Shown one piece after another: positions 38,783 to 48,304 of a stretch of DNA of 64,000 nucleotides. Position 1 is the first letter of the stretch. Every line of letters begins with the position of its first letter. The stretch lies in assembly GCF_000155735.2 (NCBI RefSeq), contig NC_020908.1, forward strand, positions 3,849,001-3,913,000. Reading direction: 5' to 3'. The translations under genes and the position numbers were made by a program. Source of the stretch: Octadecabacter arcticus 238. GTDB lineage: Bacteria > Pseudomonadota > Alphaproteobacteria > Rhodobacterales > Rhodobacteraceae. Under the pieces are notes generated by a model. The model was not told the origin of the DNA. It searched no databases and saw only the letters and a list, made by a program, of their open reading frames with translations.

Positions 38783-39129
38783 GTCAGGCTTTGAGCGACT
38801 GTCCCCAGAACGTATGTCTGATCAAAACCGACCCTCGTGTACCGCGAAGCGCAAGCCCTGTTCGCACGGCCATGCCCGCTCACGATCACTTGTTTCACGT
38901 TTGCAAGGTTTTAGCCCGTGAGGCGCTTTCGTTCATGCACCTCATATGGCGAAATTGATGAATTGCCCAATGTGGGAGAACTAAATCTGCTTTCTGGATG
39001 ATATCGCCAGAAATTGCTCAATCGGCTAGTCGACCCAGTGAGGGACAGACCAAAGGTGGCCTAAAGGGTGGACCACGCCGAGGATGGATTGCCTACCACC
39101 CTGAAGTATATAAGTAATTTATAAATTAG
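38783..39129. other. Spacer between the HEPN gene and tRNA-Arg
   Basis: 347 bp without a credible gene. The last 40 bp are AT-rich (AAGTATATAAGTAATTTATAAATTAG) in two halves and touch the tRNA 3' end. No integrase or repeated tRNA fragment seen. Confidence 0.5.
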
Positions 39130-39206
39130 TGGTGCACCCGAGAGGATTCGAACCTCTGACCCCCTGATTCGTAGTCAGGTACTCTATCCAGCTGAGCTAC
39201 GGGTGC
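39130..39206 (-). tRNA. tRNA-Arg (anticodon ACG)
   Basis: 77 nt with encoded CCA. Acceptor GCACCCG/CGGGTGC, anticodon stem CCTGA/TCAGG with loop CTACGAA, T arm GAGGTTCGAATCCTC. Its 3' end faces the accessory block, the usual geometry for island insertion. Confidence 0.95.
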
Positions 39207-39253
39207 ATTAAGGGCGACTTAGCGATCATGTCTTGGCTTTGCAAGAGACAAAT

Positions 39254-40654
39254 CTAAACGATTGTGGGCGAGAGGGTCAGGTCGGATTTCGGCAGGCTGA
39301 TGACAAAGCGCGTGCCCCTCTCATCAGTGCGGTCAAGATCAAGCCGGCCGCCATGTCCGCGCACCAATTCCGCGGCAATAGCCAATCCCAAACCGGACCC
39401 ACCAGAGGTTGTGCCTCCCTGAAAGGCCTTAAATAGATGCTCCTGCGCAGCCTTGGGCAAACCCGGACCAGTATCCGTGACCGCGATCTGCCAGAACGTG
39501 TCATTTTCTGAACCAACAACGCTAATCTCACCTGGCTTACCGCTCGCGACAATCGCTTGGCGGGCGTTGCGCACAAGGTTACCGATGACGCGATAAAGTT
39601 GTTCCGCGTCGGCACGCACGTTCATGCCCATCGGGATGTCTTCGGAAAACGACATGTCGTGGTCGCCGACGGCCAACCGTTCACCTGCAATCACATCATC
39701 CACGGTTTCTGCCAGCGACATCCGCGTCAGCCGCGGTGCGGGTTCTTCTGCGCGCCCAAATGTCAGCGTGCTTTCACACAAGTTCACCGCACGGGTGATG
39801 GAATTCACCAGTTTCGGGGCAAGCCTGCGAACTGTCGGATCTTCTGAGGCATCTATACGATCCGTAAACAGCACAGCAGACGTCAAGATATTGCGCAGAT
39901 CGTGGCTGATTTTACTGACCGCACCACCCAATTGCGCGAGCCGTTCTTTCTGTTTTAGCGCGCCCGTCAGTTGGGTTTGCAGGCTCGCCAAGGCTTCTTC
40001 GGCCTCGCGTAGTTCGGTCACGCCAGCGTTCGGCATGATAATCAGTCGCGCGTCTTCGGGTGCCTTGGCGTAGGCCTGCATGTGATCCACAACGCCCTTG
40101 ATCGGCTTCACGATAAAGCGGCGCACAGCCAAAAATAACAGACCAGCTGTCACAATCGAAATTATCGCCGAAAGAATGAGGATGTGGATGCCATAGTCGA
40201 TCAGTGCTTCCCTTAATGGCGCAGATGGCAGAGTAATTTCAATCAACGTGCCGCCATCTTGCACGGGATTGCCAATGACACGAAACACCCGTTCCTCTGT
40301 GTCCCAAAGTCCAATCATTGCATCGCGGATGAGCATCCAAGCAGGTGGGTCGCGCATATCGAACGTCTTATGGATCGGCGCGGGGATCGGCGATGACAGG
40401 ATCAACTGGCGGACTTCGTCGCGGCGCAGCACCACGTTATAAACGCCTGCGTTCTTCAGCAGCTCGGACTCAAGTTCTGGCATGATCATATCGTCGGCCA
40501 GTAACGTCAGCGACGCAATCTGCGCCCGTTCAAGCCGGTTAAGGAAATAGTCTTCGCGAAAACGCGCAACGGACGGCACAAAGATCAACAGCTCAGCAAT
40601 CAACACGAACACCGTCGTGAGGATCAAAAAGCGCCCTGAGAGGGAATTTAGCAT
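39254..40654 (-). CDS. Membrane sensor histidine kinase (orphan)
   Basis: 466 residues. TM1 at 8–28, a periplasmic sensor of about 130 residues, TM2 near 155–177, then HAMP (VRRFIVKPIKGVVDHM). The H-box is SKISHDLRNIL, N-box NLVRNARQAI, G1 DTGPGL and G2 GSGLGLAI. HDLRN resembles HPK families that lack a partner nearby. No response regulator is adjacent. Input is unknown. Confidence 0.9.
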   Translation of the reverse strand: MLNSLSGRFLILTTVFVLIAELLIFVPSVARFREDYFLNRLERAQIASLTLLADDMIMPELESELLKNAGVYNVVLRRDEVRQLILSSPIPAPIHKTFDMRDPPAWMLIRDAMIGLWDTEERVFRVIGNPVQDGGTLIEITLPSAPLREALIDYGIHILILSAIISIVTAGLLFLAVRRFIVKPIKGVVDHMQAYAKAPEDARLIIMPNAGVTELREAEEALASLQTQLTGALKQKERLAQLGGAVSKISHDLRNILTSAVLFTDRIDASEDPTVRRLAPKLVNSITRAVNLCESTLTFGRAEEPAPRLTRMSLAETVDDVIAGERLAVGDHDMSFSEDIPMGMNVRADAEQLYRVIGNLVRNARQAIVASGKPGEISVVGSENDTFWQIAVTDTGPGLPKAAQEHLFKAFQGGTTSGGSGLGLAIAAELVRGHGGRLDLDRTDERGTRFVISLPKSDLTLSPTIV

Positions 40655-40679
40655 TCTGCCGTCCGTTTCTGTTCAGGTC

Positions 40680-42107
40680 TTAAGGCAGCCAGCGCTGCAC
40701 CAATCCTACCACACGTTTGACCATAGGGCTTTCAAACAGCCTAGGGGTGAAATAGGCACCCGCCGCGCGTTTGTTAATCTCAGATATGGTCGGATAGGGT
40801 AGAACAGTTGCAGCAATCGCTGACATTTTCATCTTATTGGCAATTGCCATCGCCCACATGCCAATCAATTCGCCCGCCATAGCGCCCACAATTGATGCGC
40901 CAACAGGCTTACCTTTGATGACCATCACCTTAATAAGGCCTGTTGTTTTTCCTTCAGCGATGGCGCGATCATTTTCGTGGTATGGGAATCGCACAACTTC
41001 AACGTTGCCGCCAAATTTTTCTTTTGCTTGGGCTTCGGTCAACCCAACTTGCACCAGTTCGGGGTCCGTATAGGTCGCCCACGGGATGTGGTCCGTGCGC
41101 TGTTTGCTTGGAAGACCAAACAGCATCGAGCGGATCACAACACCTGCATGATAGCCAGCGACGTGGGTGAATTGCAGCCCACCAGCGGCATCGCCAACGG
41201 CGTAAACTTTTTTATTGCTAACAGACCGAAGGTCCGCGCCGACCTCAACACCGCCCCTGCCCCACTTGACGTCTGCCTTATCCAGATGAAGGTTTTCGAC
41301 GTTCACTTTGCGACCTACCGCCATCAACAGATGCGAGCCTGTGAAATCGCCCTTTGGAGTGTGCACGGTCACTTTAGATTTTGCACCTTTGCTCCCACTG
41401 ATCTTAGTGGCCTGCGCGTCTTCGATGATTTCAACACCTTCCGCGCGCAGACTATCCAGCACGATTGCCGCCATTTCTGGATCATCCTTACCCATCGCCT
41501 TGGCGCCTTCAATGACCGTCACTTTGCACCCCAGCCGCAAATGCGCCTGCGCCATTTCCATCCCAATGGGGCCGCCACCCACGATGATCAAATGTTCGGG
41601 GCGGGTGCGCAGATCAAAGATGTTTTCGTTTGTGTACACATCGACATCCTCCAAGCCGGGGATCGGCGGCACGAACGGGCCGGACCCCGTGGCGACGATA
41701 AAACGCCGCGCTTGGATGATCGTGTCACCTGCCTGAACTTCGGTTGGGCTGATGAATTTGCCAAATTCGCGGATCACGTTGACCCCGAACCCTTCAAAGC
41801 GTTCTTGGCTGTCGACAGGTTCAATTGTTTCAATGACACGACGTACATGGTCTTTGGCGGCCGCGAAATCCACGTCCGCCTTGACTGCTTTGACGCCCAA
41901 ATCACCGGTGTGGCTCATGGCGTAGGCCTGTTTGCCAGCAGCAATCAGCGCCTTGGACGGAACACAGCCGTAGTTCAGGCAATCGCCGCCCATCTTGTGG
42001 CCTTCTAGCAAGACAACAGATGCACCCATCTGGGACGCCCCCGCCGCGATCGACAATCCGCCAGAACCAGCACCAATAATACAAACGTCAGCTTTGATAC
42101 GGTCCAT
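40680..42107 (-). CDS. Pyridine nucleotide-disulfide oxidoreductase (dihydrolipoyl dehydrogenase / mercuric reductase-like)
   Basis: 475 residues. FAD site VCIIGAGSGGLS; redox-active pair C-LNYG-C in GGDCLNYGCVPSKAL; NAD site VGGGPIGMEMA; second FAD motif VYAVGDAAG. The C-terminal dimerisation domain has HPYPT-like LPYPTISE instead of the lipoamide dehydrogenase HxHPT, so it is probably not an LpdA. No N-terminal MerA domain. ATG 42107 is 2 nt after the stop of the TVP38 gene, and the two are commonly fused or paired (family knowledge). Confidence 0.88.
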   Translation of the reverse strand: MDRIKADVCIIGAGSGGLSIAAGASQMGASVVLLEGHKMGGDCLNYGCVPSKALIAAGKQAYAMSHTGDLGVKAVKADVDFAAAKDHVRRVIETIEPVDSQERFEGFGVNVIREFGKFISPTEVQAGDTIIQARRFIVATGSGPFVPPIPGLEDVDVYTNENIFDLRTRPEHLIIVGGGPIGMEMAQAHLRLGCKVTVIEGAKAMGKDDPEMAAIVLDSLRAEGVEIIEDAQATKISGSKGAKSKVTVHTPKGDFTGSHLLMAVGRKVNVENLHLDKADVKWGRGGVEVGADLRSVSNKKVYAVGDAAGGLQFTHVAGYHAGVVIRSMLFGLPSKQRTDHIPWATYTDPELVQVGLTEAQAKEKFGGNVEVVRFPYHENDRAIAEGKTTGLIKVMVIKGKPVGASIVGAMAGELIGMWAMAIANKMKMSAIAATVLPYPTISEINKRAAGAYFTPRLFESPMVKRVVGLVQRWLP

Positions 42108-42109
42108 GA

Positions 42110-42850
42110 TTATAGGCCTTTCTTGCCGCGCACGGCCTTGATGATAATAGGAAGGACAGCCAGCACACACAGGCCGATGATCGGCAACAGGATGTGGGGC
42201 TCAAATATGAGTCCAAGGTTCGGGGTTTCGCCCGCAGCAAAAACTTCGCCAAGCCCAGCGCCAACAGATGTGTAGACAACCGATCCAGGGATGATGCCAA
42301 AGAAGGTCGAAATCACGAAACGGCGCAAGGGCACTTCAAGGAACGCAGGGATCAAATTGGCGAGGAAGAACGGCACCGCAGGAACCAGTCGGATCAGGAA
42401 CAACATCGACCATTGGTTTTCATCGATCCCGTCTTTGATTTTTTTGACGATGCCCTCGGACCCTTCAAGTTTCGCGCCCAGCTGTTTGCCGAATCCCCAG
42501 CGTGCGGCCATGAAAATGCCCGTTGCACCCATCGTTGCCGCGATCACGTTAAACAAGAAACCGGGGAACGTCGCGAACAGGAAACCACCCGCCAGCGTCA
42601 TAATCGTCGCCCCCGGCAGACTGAACGCCACCACCACGGTATAGATGGCAATGAACACCAACACAGTCAGCAGGTAATTGGCATCGCGAAACGCAATCAG
42701 GCTTTCGCGATTTTCGGCCAAGGCGTCGAACGTCAGGTAATCACGCAAGAAATACGCACCTAACACAGCCACCACAGCGATCACGATGATTGGCAATCGT
42801 TTCACCAGGGCGCTGGATTGGGCGGAATCAGGTTCAGGGGTGTCGGTCAT
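42110..42850 (-). CDS. TVP38/TMEM64 (VTT-domain) membrane protein
   Basis: 246 residues with about five membrane segments. The core FSLPGATIMTLAGGFLFATFPG and RLVPAVPFFLANLIPAF belong to the SNARE-associated/VTT (DedA-related) fold. Role unknown; DedA relatives affect membrane lipid flipping. Directly upstream of the flavoprotein, same operon. Confidence 0.88.
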   Translation of the reverse strand: MTDTPEPDSAQSSALVKRLPIIVIAVVAVLGAYFLRDYLTFDALAENRESLIAFRDANYLLTVLVFIAIYTVVVAFSLPGATIMTLAGGFLFATFPGFLFNVIAATMGATGIFMAARWGFGKQLGAKLEGSEGIVKKIKDGIDENQWSMLFLIRLVPAVPFFLANLIPAFLEVPLRRFVISTFFGIIPGSVVYTSVGAGLGEVFAAGETPNLGLIFEPHILLPIIGLCVLAVLPIIIKAVRGKKGL

Positions 42851-43038
42851 TTTTGTCACGTCTCTTGTTGCTAAGTGTGGATCGAGTTGCACCTTAGATG
42901 GACGAGCCCACACAGACTGCATACCCCTATCACGGCGCGTTGATGCAGGGCGTTCATTTGGCGGTTTTTTGTTGCAGTTGTCGTGAAGACTGTAACATTT
43001 GGCCTGCCCCATTGGTGCATTGTTGCAGACTTTCGCAC

Positions 43039-44286
43039 CAGGGGAATCGCATGAGATTTAGGTGTTAATTATTTCGGCGAGGAAATCATCATCCCATGAT
43101 GCAATGTGGCGCTTTGATCGCAGGCTATGCTTCCCCTTTACGGAGCGCAGCATGTTGCTTGCAGCGTGTTTTATGGTCGTAAAATTCGCTGGAGCATTGC
43201 CTTTTCGGATACGGCATTCATCGTCGCGAAACACCATGTCCATGACCCAATGCAGCCCGTTTTCTATTCCCCAGTGGTCACGGATGGCTTTGGCGTGATG
43301 TTCAGCATCTGATGTCATTGATGAAATGTAATAGCGGGTTTCGGCGCGCGTTTTATCCTGCAGGATGGCGTGGTACTGGACCATAACGATGCTTTTCAAA
43401 CCGGGCCAATTGTGGTCCGCTTTAAGCCAGTCAATATCCGTGCACACTGTGACCCTCCTTGTTTCGATACGGCCATGAGACTTCTCTACCGTTTCGTGGT
43501 AAGTGACTGTTGTGTCGTCATAATCTACGGCCGCCTGTTCCGTCATGAATAATTCTGTGTCCTTGCGTAGGCTGCCCTGATTACCCTTCAAAGCGAGGAT
43601 GTAGTCTGCTTCTTTGGAGATGATCTTCGCGGCGATTTCGCGTTGGCATCCCATAGCGTCGATGGTGACAATAGCCCCCTTCAGGGTGAGCAGTTCCAAC
43701 AGTTCTGGTATGGCCGTTATCTCGTTGGACTTGCCGTCCACCTGCCGTTGCGCCAGCGTCAGATTCCATTCCGAACTCCAGGCCGAGATCATGTGAATTG
43801 CGGCCTTGCCGCCAGCTTTATCCAGGCTGCGGCGAGAGGTTTTCCCATCAATCGCGACCACTCCAGTCACCGTCTTGTTAAGGGAGGCCACCCAGTCGAT
43901 AAAACAGGCCTGAAACGCCTCGGCATCCAAGGCCGCAAAGATGTTTCCAAGTTGGTCATGGGACGGTGTCCCGTCTGCAAAAGGTAGAAAACGCTTCAAA
44001 AAGCCCAGTTTCTTGGTCCCATATATCGAGATGGCCGTCCAGTCATTGGCACCTGACAAAACAGCGCATAGGGTTAAGAGGAGTATTTCCGGCAAAGGGT
44101 AAGTCACTTTAACCTCTTGACGTGAATCGCTTATATCTGAAAAATGCGTAAGAAATTCAATGGGATGGATCTCAGGTGAACTTGGGGTTGGCATGGCATA
44201 TGACCTCGTTAAAACAGTAAAGATCACCCATCGAATCAGCCTCTACAACATTTGTCGACATCGTTATTGTTCATGCGATTGCCTTG
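43039..44286 (-). mobile_element. ISAs1-family element, copy B (1248 bp)
   Basis: Ends CAGGGGAATCGCATGA and (reverse complement of the right end) CAAGGCAATCGCATGA. A perfect 10-bp target duplication, ACTTTCGCAC, lies at 43029–43038 and 44287–44296. It is inserted between the TVP38 gene and rpmH, 20 bp from the rpmH promoter −35. Confidence 0.92.
43058..44194 (-). CDS. ISAs1-family transposase (copy B)
   Basis: 378 residues from MPTPSSPEI, intact DDE frame. It differs from copy A at a handful of residues (N/T3, V/I, SEIS/SDIS, V/D, R/G in DAMxCQ and N/D in KAxHNW). Confidence 0.93.
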   Translation of the reverse strand: MPTPSSPEIHPIEFLTHFSDISDSRQEVKVTYPLPEILLLTLCAVLSGANDWTAISIYGTKKLGFLKRFLPFADGTPSHDQLGNIFAALDAEAFQACFIDWVASLNKTVTGVVAIDGKTSRRSLDKAGGKAAIHMISAWSSEWNLTLAQRQVDGKSNEITAIPELLELLTLKGAIVTIDAMGCQREIAAKIISKEADYILALKGNQGSLRKDTELFMTEQAAVDYDDTTVTYHETVEKSHGRIETRRVTVCTDIDWLKADHNWPGLKSIVMVQYHAILQDKTRAETRYYISSMTSDAEHHAKAIRDHWGIENGLHWVMDMVFRDDECRIRKGNAPANFTTIKHAASNMLRSVKGKHSLRSKRHIASWDDDFLAEIINT

Positions 44287-44305
44287 ACTTTCGCACCTTC
44301 ACACG

Positions 44306-44334
44306 TTGACACATGCCACGCCCCCCCCTAAAGA
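44306..44334 (+). promoter_or_regulatory. Probable rpmH promoter
   Basis: TTGACA (perfect −35) at 44306, 17-nt spacer, TAAAGA (poor −10) at 44329. The spacer ends in eight C. It lies 79 nt before the rpmH start and 10 nt from the ISAs1 target duplication. Confidence 0.5.
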
Positions 44335-44412
44335 ACGGGTTTCGAGATACCACGATAAATTCTTGAGGCTCGAATCCTACTTCAGGGTTCGCCCAAACAC
44401 CGGAGAGACGCA

Positions 44413-44547
44413 ATGAAGCGTACATTTCAGCCATCCAACCGCGTTCGTAAGAACCGTCACGGTTTTCGCGCACGTATGGCCACCAAAGCTGGCCGTAATA
44501 TCCTCAATGCACGTCGCGCTAAGGGTCGTAAGGAACTGAGCGCTTAA
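44413..44547 (+). CDS. rpmH: 50S ribosomal protein L34
   Basis: 44 residues, [20 protein letters not shown] at the start, the universal L34 sequence. GGAGAG precedes the ATG. First gene of rpmH–rnpA–yidD. Confidence 0.97.
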   Translation: MKRTFQPSNRVRKNRHGFRARMATKAGRNILNARRAKGRKELSA

Positions 44548-44591
44548 TTGCGCTTGGTGATGTCGCGCAAACTACGCGCGGCCGATCCGAC

Positions 44592-44981
44592 ATGACGACG
44601 CCTGAAGAAGTTTTAGAAACCGCCGCGGCATCGCCTGCGGCGATTTCCGCGCGTTTTGCGGTGATGAAAACTCGCGCAAATTTCGTTGCTGCGTCCAAGG
44701 CCCGTTATGAGACCGCCACAAGCCTGACTGTGCAGATGCGGGATCGTCGTGATGGCGACGACTCCATGCGCGTGGGCTTTACTTGTTCAAAAAAAGTCGG
44801 AAATGCCGTGGCGCGAAACCGTGCCAAACGCCGCTTGCGCGAAATTGCGCGTCTTGATTTGCCCCACCTCGCCAAGCCCGGACACGACTACGTTCTGATT
44901 GGAAAAAAAGATCTAACCGCGACCCGTGAATTCGAAGCGCTACGGGCTGATTTAGCCAAAGCACTCGGCAAACTCGGATGA
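44592..44981 (+). CDS. rnpA: Ribonuclease P protein component
   Basis: 129 residues. The signature RNRAKRRLREIARL near residue 78, preceded by RVGFTCSKKVGNAV, supports the RNase P protein that helps mature tRNA 5' ends. A short N-terminal extension is common in alphaproteobacteria. The stop overlaps the yidD start (ATGA). Confidence 0.95.
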   Translation: MTTPEEVLETAAASPAAISARFAVMKTRANFVAASKARYETATSLTVQMRDRRDGDDSMRVGFTCSKKVGNAVARNRAKRRLREIARLDLPHLAKPGHDYVLIGKKDLTATREFEALRADLAKALGKLG

Positions 44982-45211
44982 ACCGCCGCATGTCGCCTTT
45001 GGCCTTGATCGCATCGCTGCCAATACGGTTTTATCGTCTGGTTTTTTCGCCTTGGGTTGGCCACGGTTGTCGTTTCCATCCAACATGTAGCGCCTACGCA
45101 ATGGAGGCTTTGCGCAAACACGGCGGTATCAAGGGCACCGCGCTGACGATTCGCCGCGTGATCCGCTGCAATCCGTGGGGCGGGTCCGGCGTCGACAACG
45201 TGCCGGACTGA
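44978..45211 (+). CDS. yidD: Membrane protein insertion efficiency factor YidD
   Basis: 77 residues: FYRLVFSPWVGHGCRFHPTCSAYAMEAL, split here by convention, is the YidD core with conserved cysteines. CNPWGGSGVD ends the protein. It helps YidC. In relatives yidC follows directly; here ttcA and a decayed EAL gene intervene. Confidence 0.94.
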   Translation: MNRRMSPLALIASLPIRFYRLVFSPWVGHGCRFHPTCSAYAMEALRKHGGIKGTALTIRRVIRCNPWGGSGVDNVPD

Positions 45212-45256
45212 CGACTTCGAACCAGTAAACTGAGAGGCTAGGCAACCGACAGACCG

Positions 45257-45805
45257 CTATTGCTTCTCAAACGAAATCACGACCTGTCCGATGTCGAGGC
45301 CGAACCGTTTCACATAGGCAATGTTCAGTAAGCGGTCATGTGTCTGCTGCCACATCCAATCATCAAACGAGACGCGCAATGTCTCTGTTGGGCCATCTGC
45401 GGCGGGCACAGGTAGATCGATCTGATATTGCCAGTTGAAACGATCACCTTGTTCTTGTCCGACAGCTATGCCGATTACCCCCGGCGCTGTCCCCTCCCAT
45501 GTCTGGTCCGCGGTCACAGGACCGGTCTTTACCAATGTCCAAATCCGCTGTTCGACTGATCCGTCCTCGTAGACGAAATCCTCAACCAACCGCAGGCGCT
45601 CCCCGTCCCAATCCCCGCCAATGGTCACGACGAAGGATCGCCGGACTGTTCCCAGAACATCCTGAAATTGACCGTAGGCTATGAGGTCCCCATCAAAGAA
45701 CGATTCAAGGTCGAATTGGACGTCCGATAAGCTGGCGTCATTAAACGATGGCTTTCCTGTGCAGGCGGCAAGCGCAGCAAACGCAATAAGGGTAATATGT
45801 TTCAT
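45257..45805 (-). CDS. DUF3833-like lipoprotein
   Basis: 182 residues. Signal sequence MKHITLIAFAALAACTG with lipobox LAAC. The body FDLESFFDGDLIAYGQFQDV with later DDWMWQQTHDRLLNIAYVKRFG matches DUF3833, a family of envelope lipoproteins of unknown role. ATG 45805. It is divergent from ttcA. Confidence 0.82.
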   Translation of the reverse strand: MKHITLIAFAALAACTGKPSFNDASLSDVQFDLESFFDGDLIAYGQFQDVLGTVRRSFVVTIGGDWDGERLRLVEDFVYEDGSVEQRIWTLVKTGPVTADQTWEGTAPGVIGIAVGQEQGDRFNWQYQIDLPVPAADGPTETLRVSFDDWMWQQTHDRLLNIAYVKRFGLDIGQVVISFEKQ

Positions 45806-45918
45806 AACAAGTATACGCAGCCCCCGCGTTGGTGGATGACCGGACCGGATCGCGACGTAGTCCATTATCCCCGCTCTGCCCTCTTGTTCGACCCAATGCG
45901 CCACTGTATTCCCGAATC

Positions 45919-46794
45919 ATGCTTGATCATCCAGACGACATTCATCCGCTATTTTATGGCGCCCCCAAGACGACAGCGTTCAAAAAGCTGCGCAAGCGGC
46001 TGATCCAGAATACGCGCGAAGCGATTGAAAAGTACGGGATGCTTGATGACCGTGCTGATCGACCGAAATGGCTGGTCTGTCTGTCGGGTGGCAAAGACAG
46101 CTACACCCTTTTGGCGGTGTTACACGAATTGCAATGGCGCGGGTTGTTGCCCGTTGATCTATTGGCCTGCAACTTAGACCAAGGCCAGCCGAATTTTCCT
46201 GCTACAATTTTGCCCAAATTCCTTAAGGACATGGGGGTGCCACACCGAATCGAATACCAAGACACCTACTCAATTGTCGTAGACAAAATCCCTATGGGCC
46301 GAACAATGTGCGCATTATGTTCACGTTTACGGCGCGGAAATCTTTACCGTATTGCCCGTGAAGAAGGCTGTAGCGCAGTCGTGTTGGGCCATCACCGCGA
46401 CGATATTCTTGAGACGTTTTTCATGAACATGTTCCACGGTTCGCGGCTTGCAGCGATGCCGCCAAAACTGCTTAATGAACAAGGCGATTTATTTGTCTTT
46501 CGCCCGCTCGCACATGTTGCTGAAGAAAATTGTGAAAAGTTCAGCAGTTCAATGGGTTACCCCATTATTCCGTGTGATTTATGCGGGTCGCAGGATGGCC
46601 TGCAACGCCAACAAATCAAGGCCATGCTGGATCAGTGGGAAACCAATTCGCCAGGACGGAGGCAAAAAATGTTCACCGCGTTAAGCAATACCCGCCCTTC
46701 CCATTTGTTGGACCCTTCGATTTTCGATTTCAAAGGACTGAACCGCGGTTCCGACGAATTGGACAACGGCGACTTATCCATTTCGGGCCATTAA
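45919..46794 (+). CDS. ttcA: tRNA 2-thiocytidine biosynthesis protein TtcA
   Basis: Thiolates C32 of certain tRNAs using an Fe–S cluster and ATP. 291 residues. PP-loop [10 protein letters not shown], cysteine pairs [10 protein letters not shown] and CDLCGSQ (cluster ligands), and [18 protein letters not shown] 45919 (MLDHPDD) is favoured; upstream in-frame sequence overlaps the divergent lipoprotein gene. Confidence 0.95.
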   Translation: MLDHPDDIHPLFYGAPKTTAFKKLRKRLIQNTREAIEKYGMLDDRADRPKWLVCLSGGKDSYTLLAVLHELQWRGLLPVDLLACNLDQGQPNFPATILPKFLKDMGVPHRIEYQDTYSIVVDKIPMGRTMCALCSRLRRGNLYRIAREEGCSAVVLGHHRDDILETFFMNMFHGSRLAAMPPKLLNEQGDLFVFRPLAHVAEENCEKFSSSMGYPIIPCDLCGSQDGLQRQQIKAMLDQWETNSPGRRQKMFTALSNTRPSHLLDPSIFDFKGLNRGSDELDNGDLSISGH

Positions 46795-46940
46795 CGTTCC
46801 TATAAGAACGCTGCCCTATTGAAACATCCAATCCTGTTTTTTTCACGCGACAGGTTTAGGAAAGGTCCATCAATCGTTCGGGTGCGCCTATTGGTTTGCG
46901 ATACAAGGCTTACTCTGCAAGTGGCATCGCTGTGAGTTGC

Positions 46941-48185
46941 ATGACAGCGATTGCGATCCTCGGCCTGCCAGGCATCTTGGCGAACCTGATTTTCAGGCCC
47001 CTCCAGCCCCCCCTTAATCGTTTTGCCGTCAGGACGGCAGCTTGATGTTGCGGAGACTGACCCGAAAGATAAATGCGATTTCATCGTTGGATGCCTGTCG
47101 CGTTTCTTGGGCGAAATTTGTCATCCAACTGTCGCCATGATCGTCGAAATCAATGACTATCAAAAGCTTGAAGAAGTATACGGTGGCGGGTCGTTAGAAA
47201 GCGCGCTGACATTCACTCAGAGCGTGATTGAAGAGTATCTGACGGAGGCAGACGTGACCATTCATCTAGACGGGTCGAGGTTTATGTCAGCCTTCGCGTC
47301 GCAAGCCCCCATGAACCCAACGCAATGCTCAACACATGTACCCACATCCAACATGCGCTGGCGAATGTGCGATTCATGACCGGTCTACCTGTGCCGTTGA
47401 CCGCATCGATGGGGGTCGCCACATCCAATAAGCTGGAACGTCCAACGACCGAAGGCCTGACGCAAGCTTCGTTCTTAACGCTGGCGGAGGCCAGCCACAA
47501 AGCACCGGGAGCAGTGCGCGCCTTTTCCGAGGCACTGTTGTCACGACAGGCCGCACGGAAAAATCGCCAGCGACGCGAAACGATGATCAAGAAGGCTCTT
47601 CAGGCGCTTACATTTTGGGGCAAAGCGGGACTGACTGCCCCACGAATTTGTGTCAATTTTTCAATCAGTGAACTGCGCAACACCCGCCTTGTAGATCGTA
47701 ACGCAATACATTTGGATGTCAGCAATATAGCGCCCCACCGTTTAGTCATTGAGGTTCTGGAGACTGGTATCGCCGATGGCGCAGATGATGACACTATCGG
47801 CAATCTTGCGGCGTTGGCCGATCTAGGCTGCTGGATTGATCTGGATGATTTTGGCACAGGCTATGCGTCAATCACCAACATTCGACGCTTCAGTGTCGGG
47901 CGCATCAAGATTGATCGCTCATTCGTGGCAGGCATCGATACGGATTCCGAACAACGCAATATGGTCGCAGCGATTTTGATGATGGCTGACAGGTTAGGCG
48001 TACAGACTTTGGCAGAAGGTGTTGAAACGCGGGGCGAAAAGGATGCGTTGAATGCTTTGGGTTGTCACGATGTGGAAAGTTTTCATATCGCGCGGCCGAT
48101 GCCTGTGGAAGAAACCATCCAATGGGCGAAGGCCTATTTCCACCAATCCCAAGAGCCCGTGCTTTTCTCCAAACGCGCGAGCTGA
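46941..48185 (+). pseudogene. Decayed GGDEF/EAL-type protein
   Basis: The frame holding MTAIAILGLPGILANLIF changes near a seven-C run (47007–47013) to one holding CDFIVGCLSRFLGE and IHLDGSRFMSAFA. It changes again near 47300 to the frame of LNTCTHIQHALANV. The last part has EAL-domain pieces (ICVNFSISELRNT, DLDDFGTGYASI, LAEGVET) but lacks the FQPQ…EALxRW first half that carries the catalytic glutamate. The start is uncertain and may lie upstream near 46860. A c-di-GMP enzyme was probably lost by two frameshifts and a deletion. Confidence 0.75.
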
Positions 48186-48304
48186 CCCATACAATGTGAC
48201 AAAGCCGCCCAGCGTCCACAGAATTAAGGCAAAAGCGCTTGACCTTTGTTGCTCCGACCTGTTGAACCTGCTTGATATTTCAAATGCAGTTTCAGGCGGC
48301 TTAA

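Noticed and set aside
39130..39206. Integration attachment repeat of tRNA-Arg within the window
   Set aside because: No second copy of the tRNA 3' segment and no integrase gene seen by eye.
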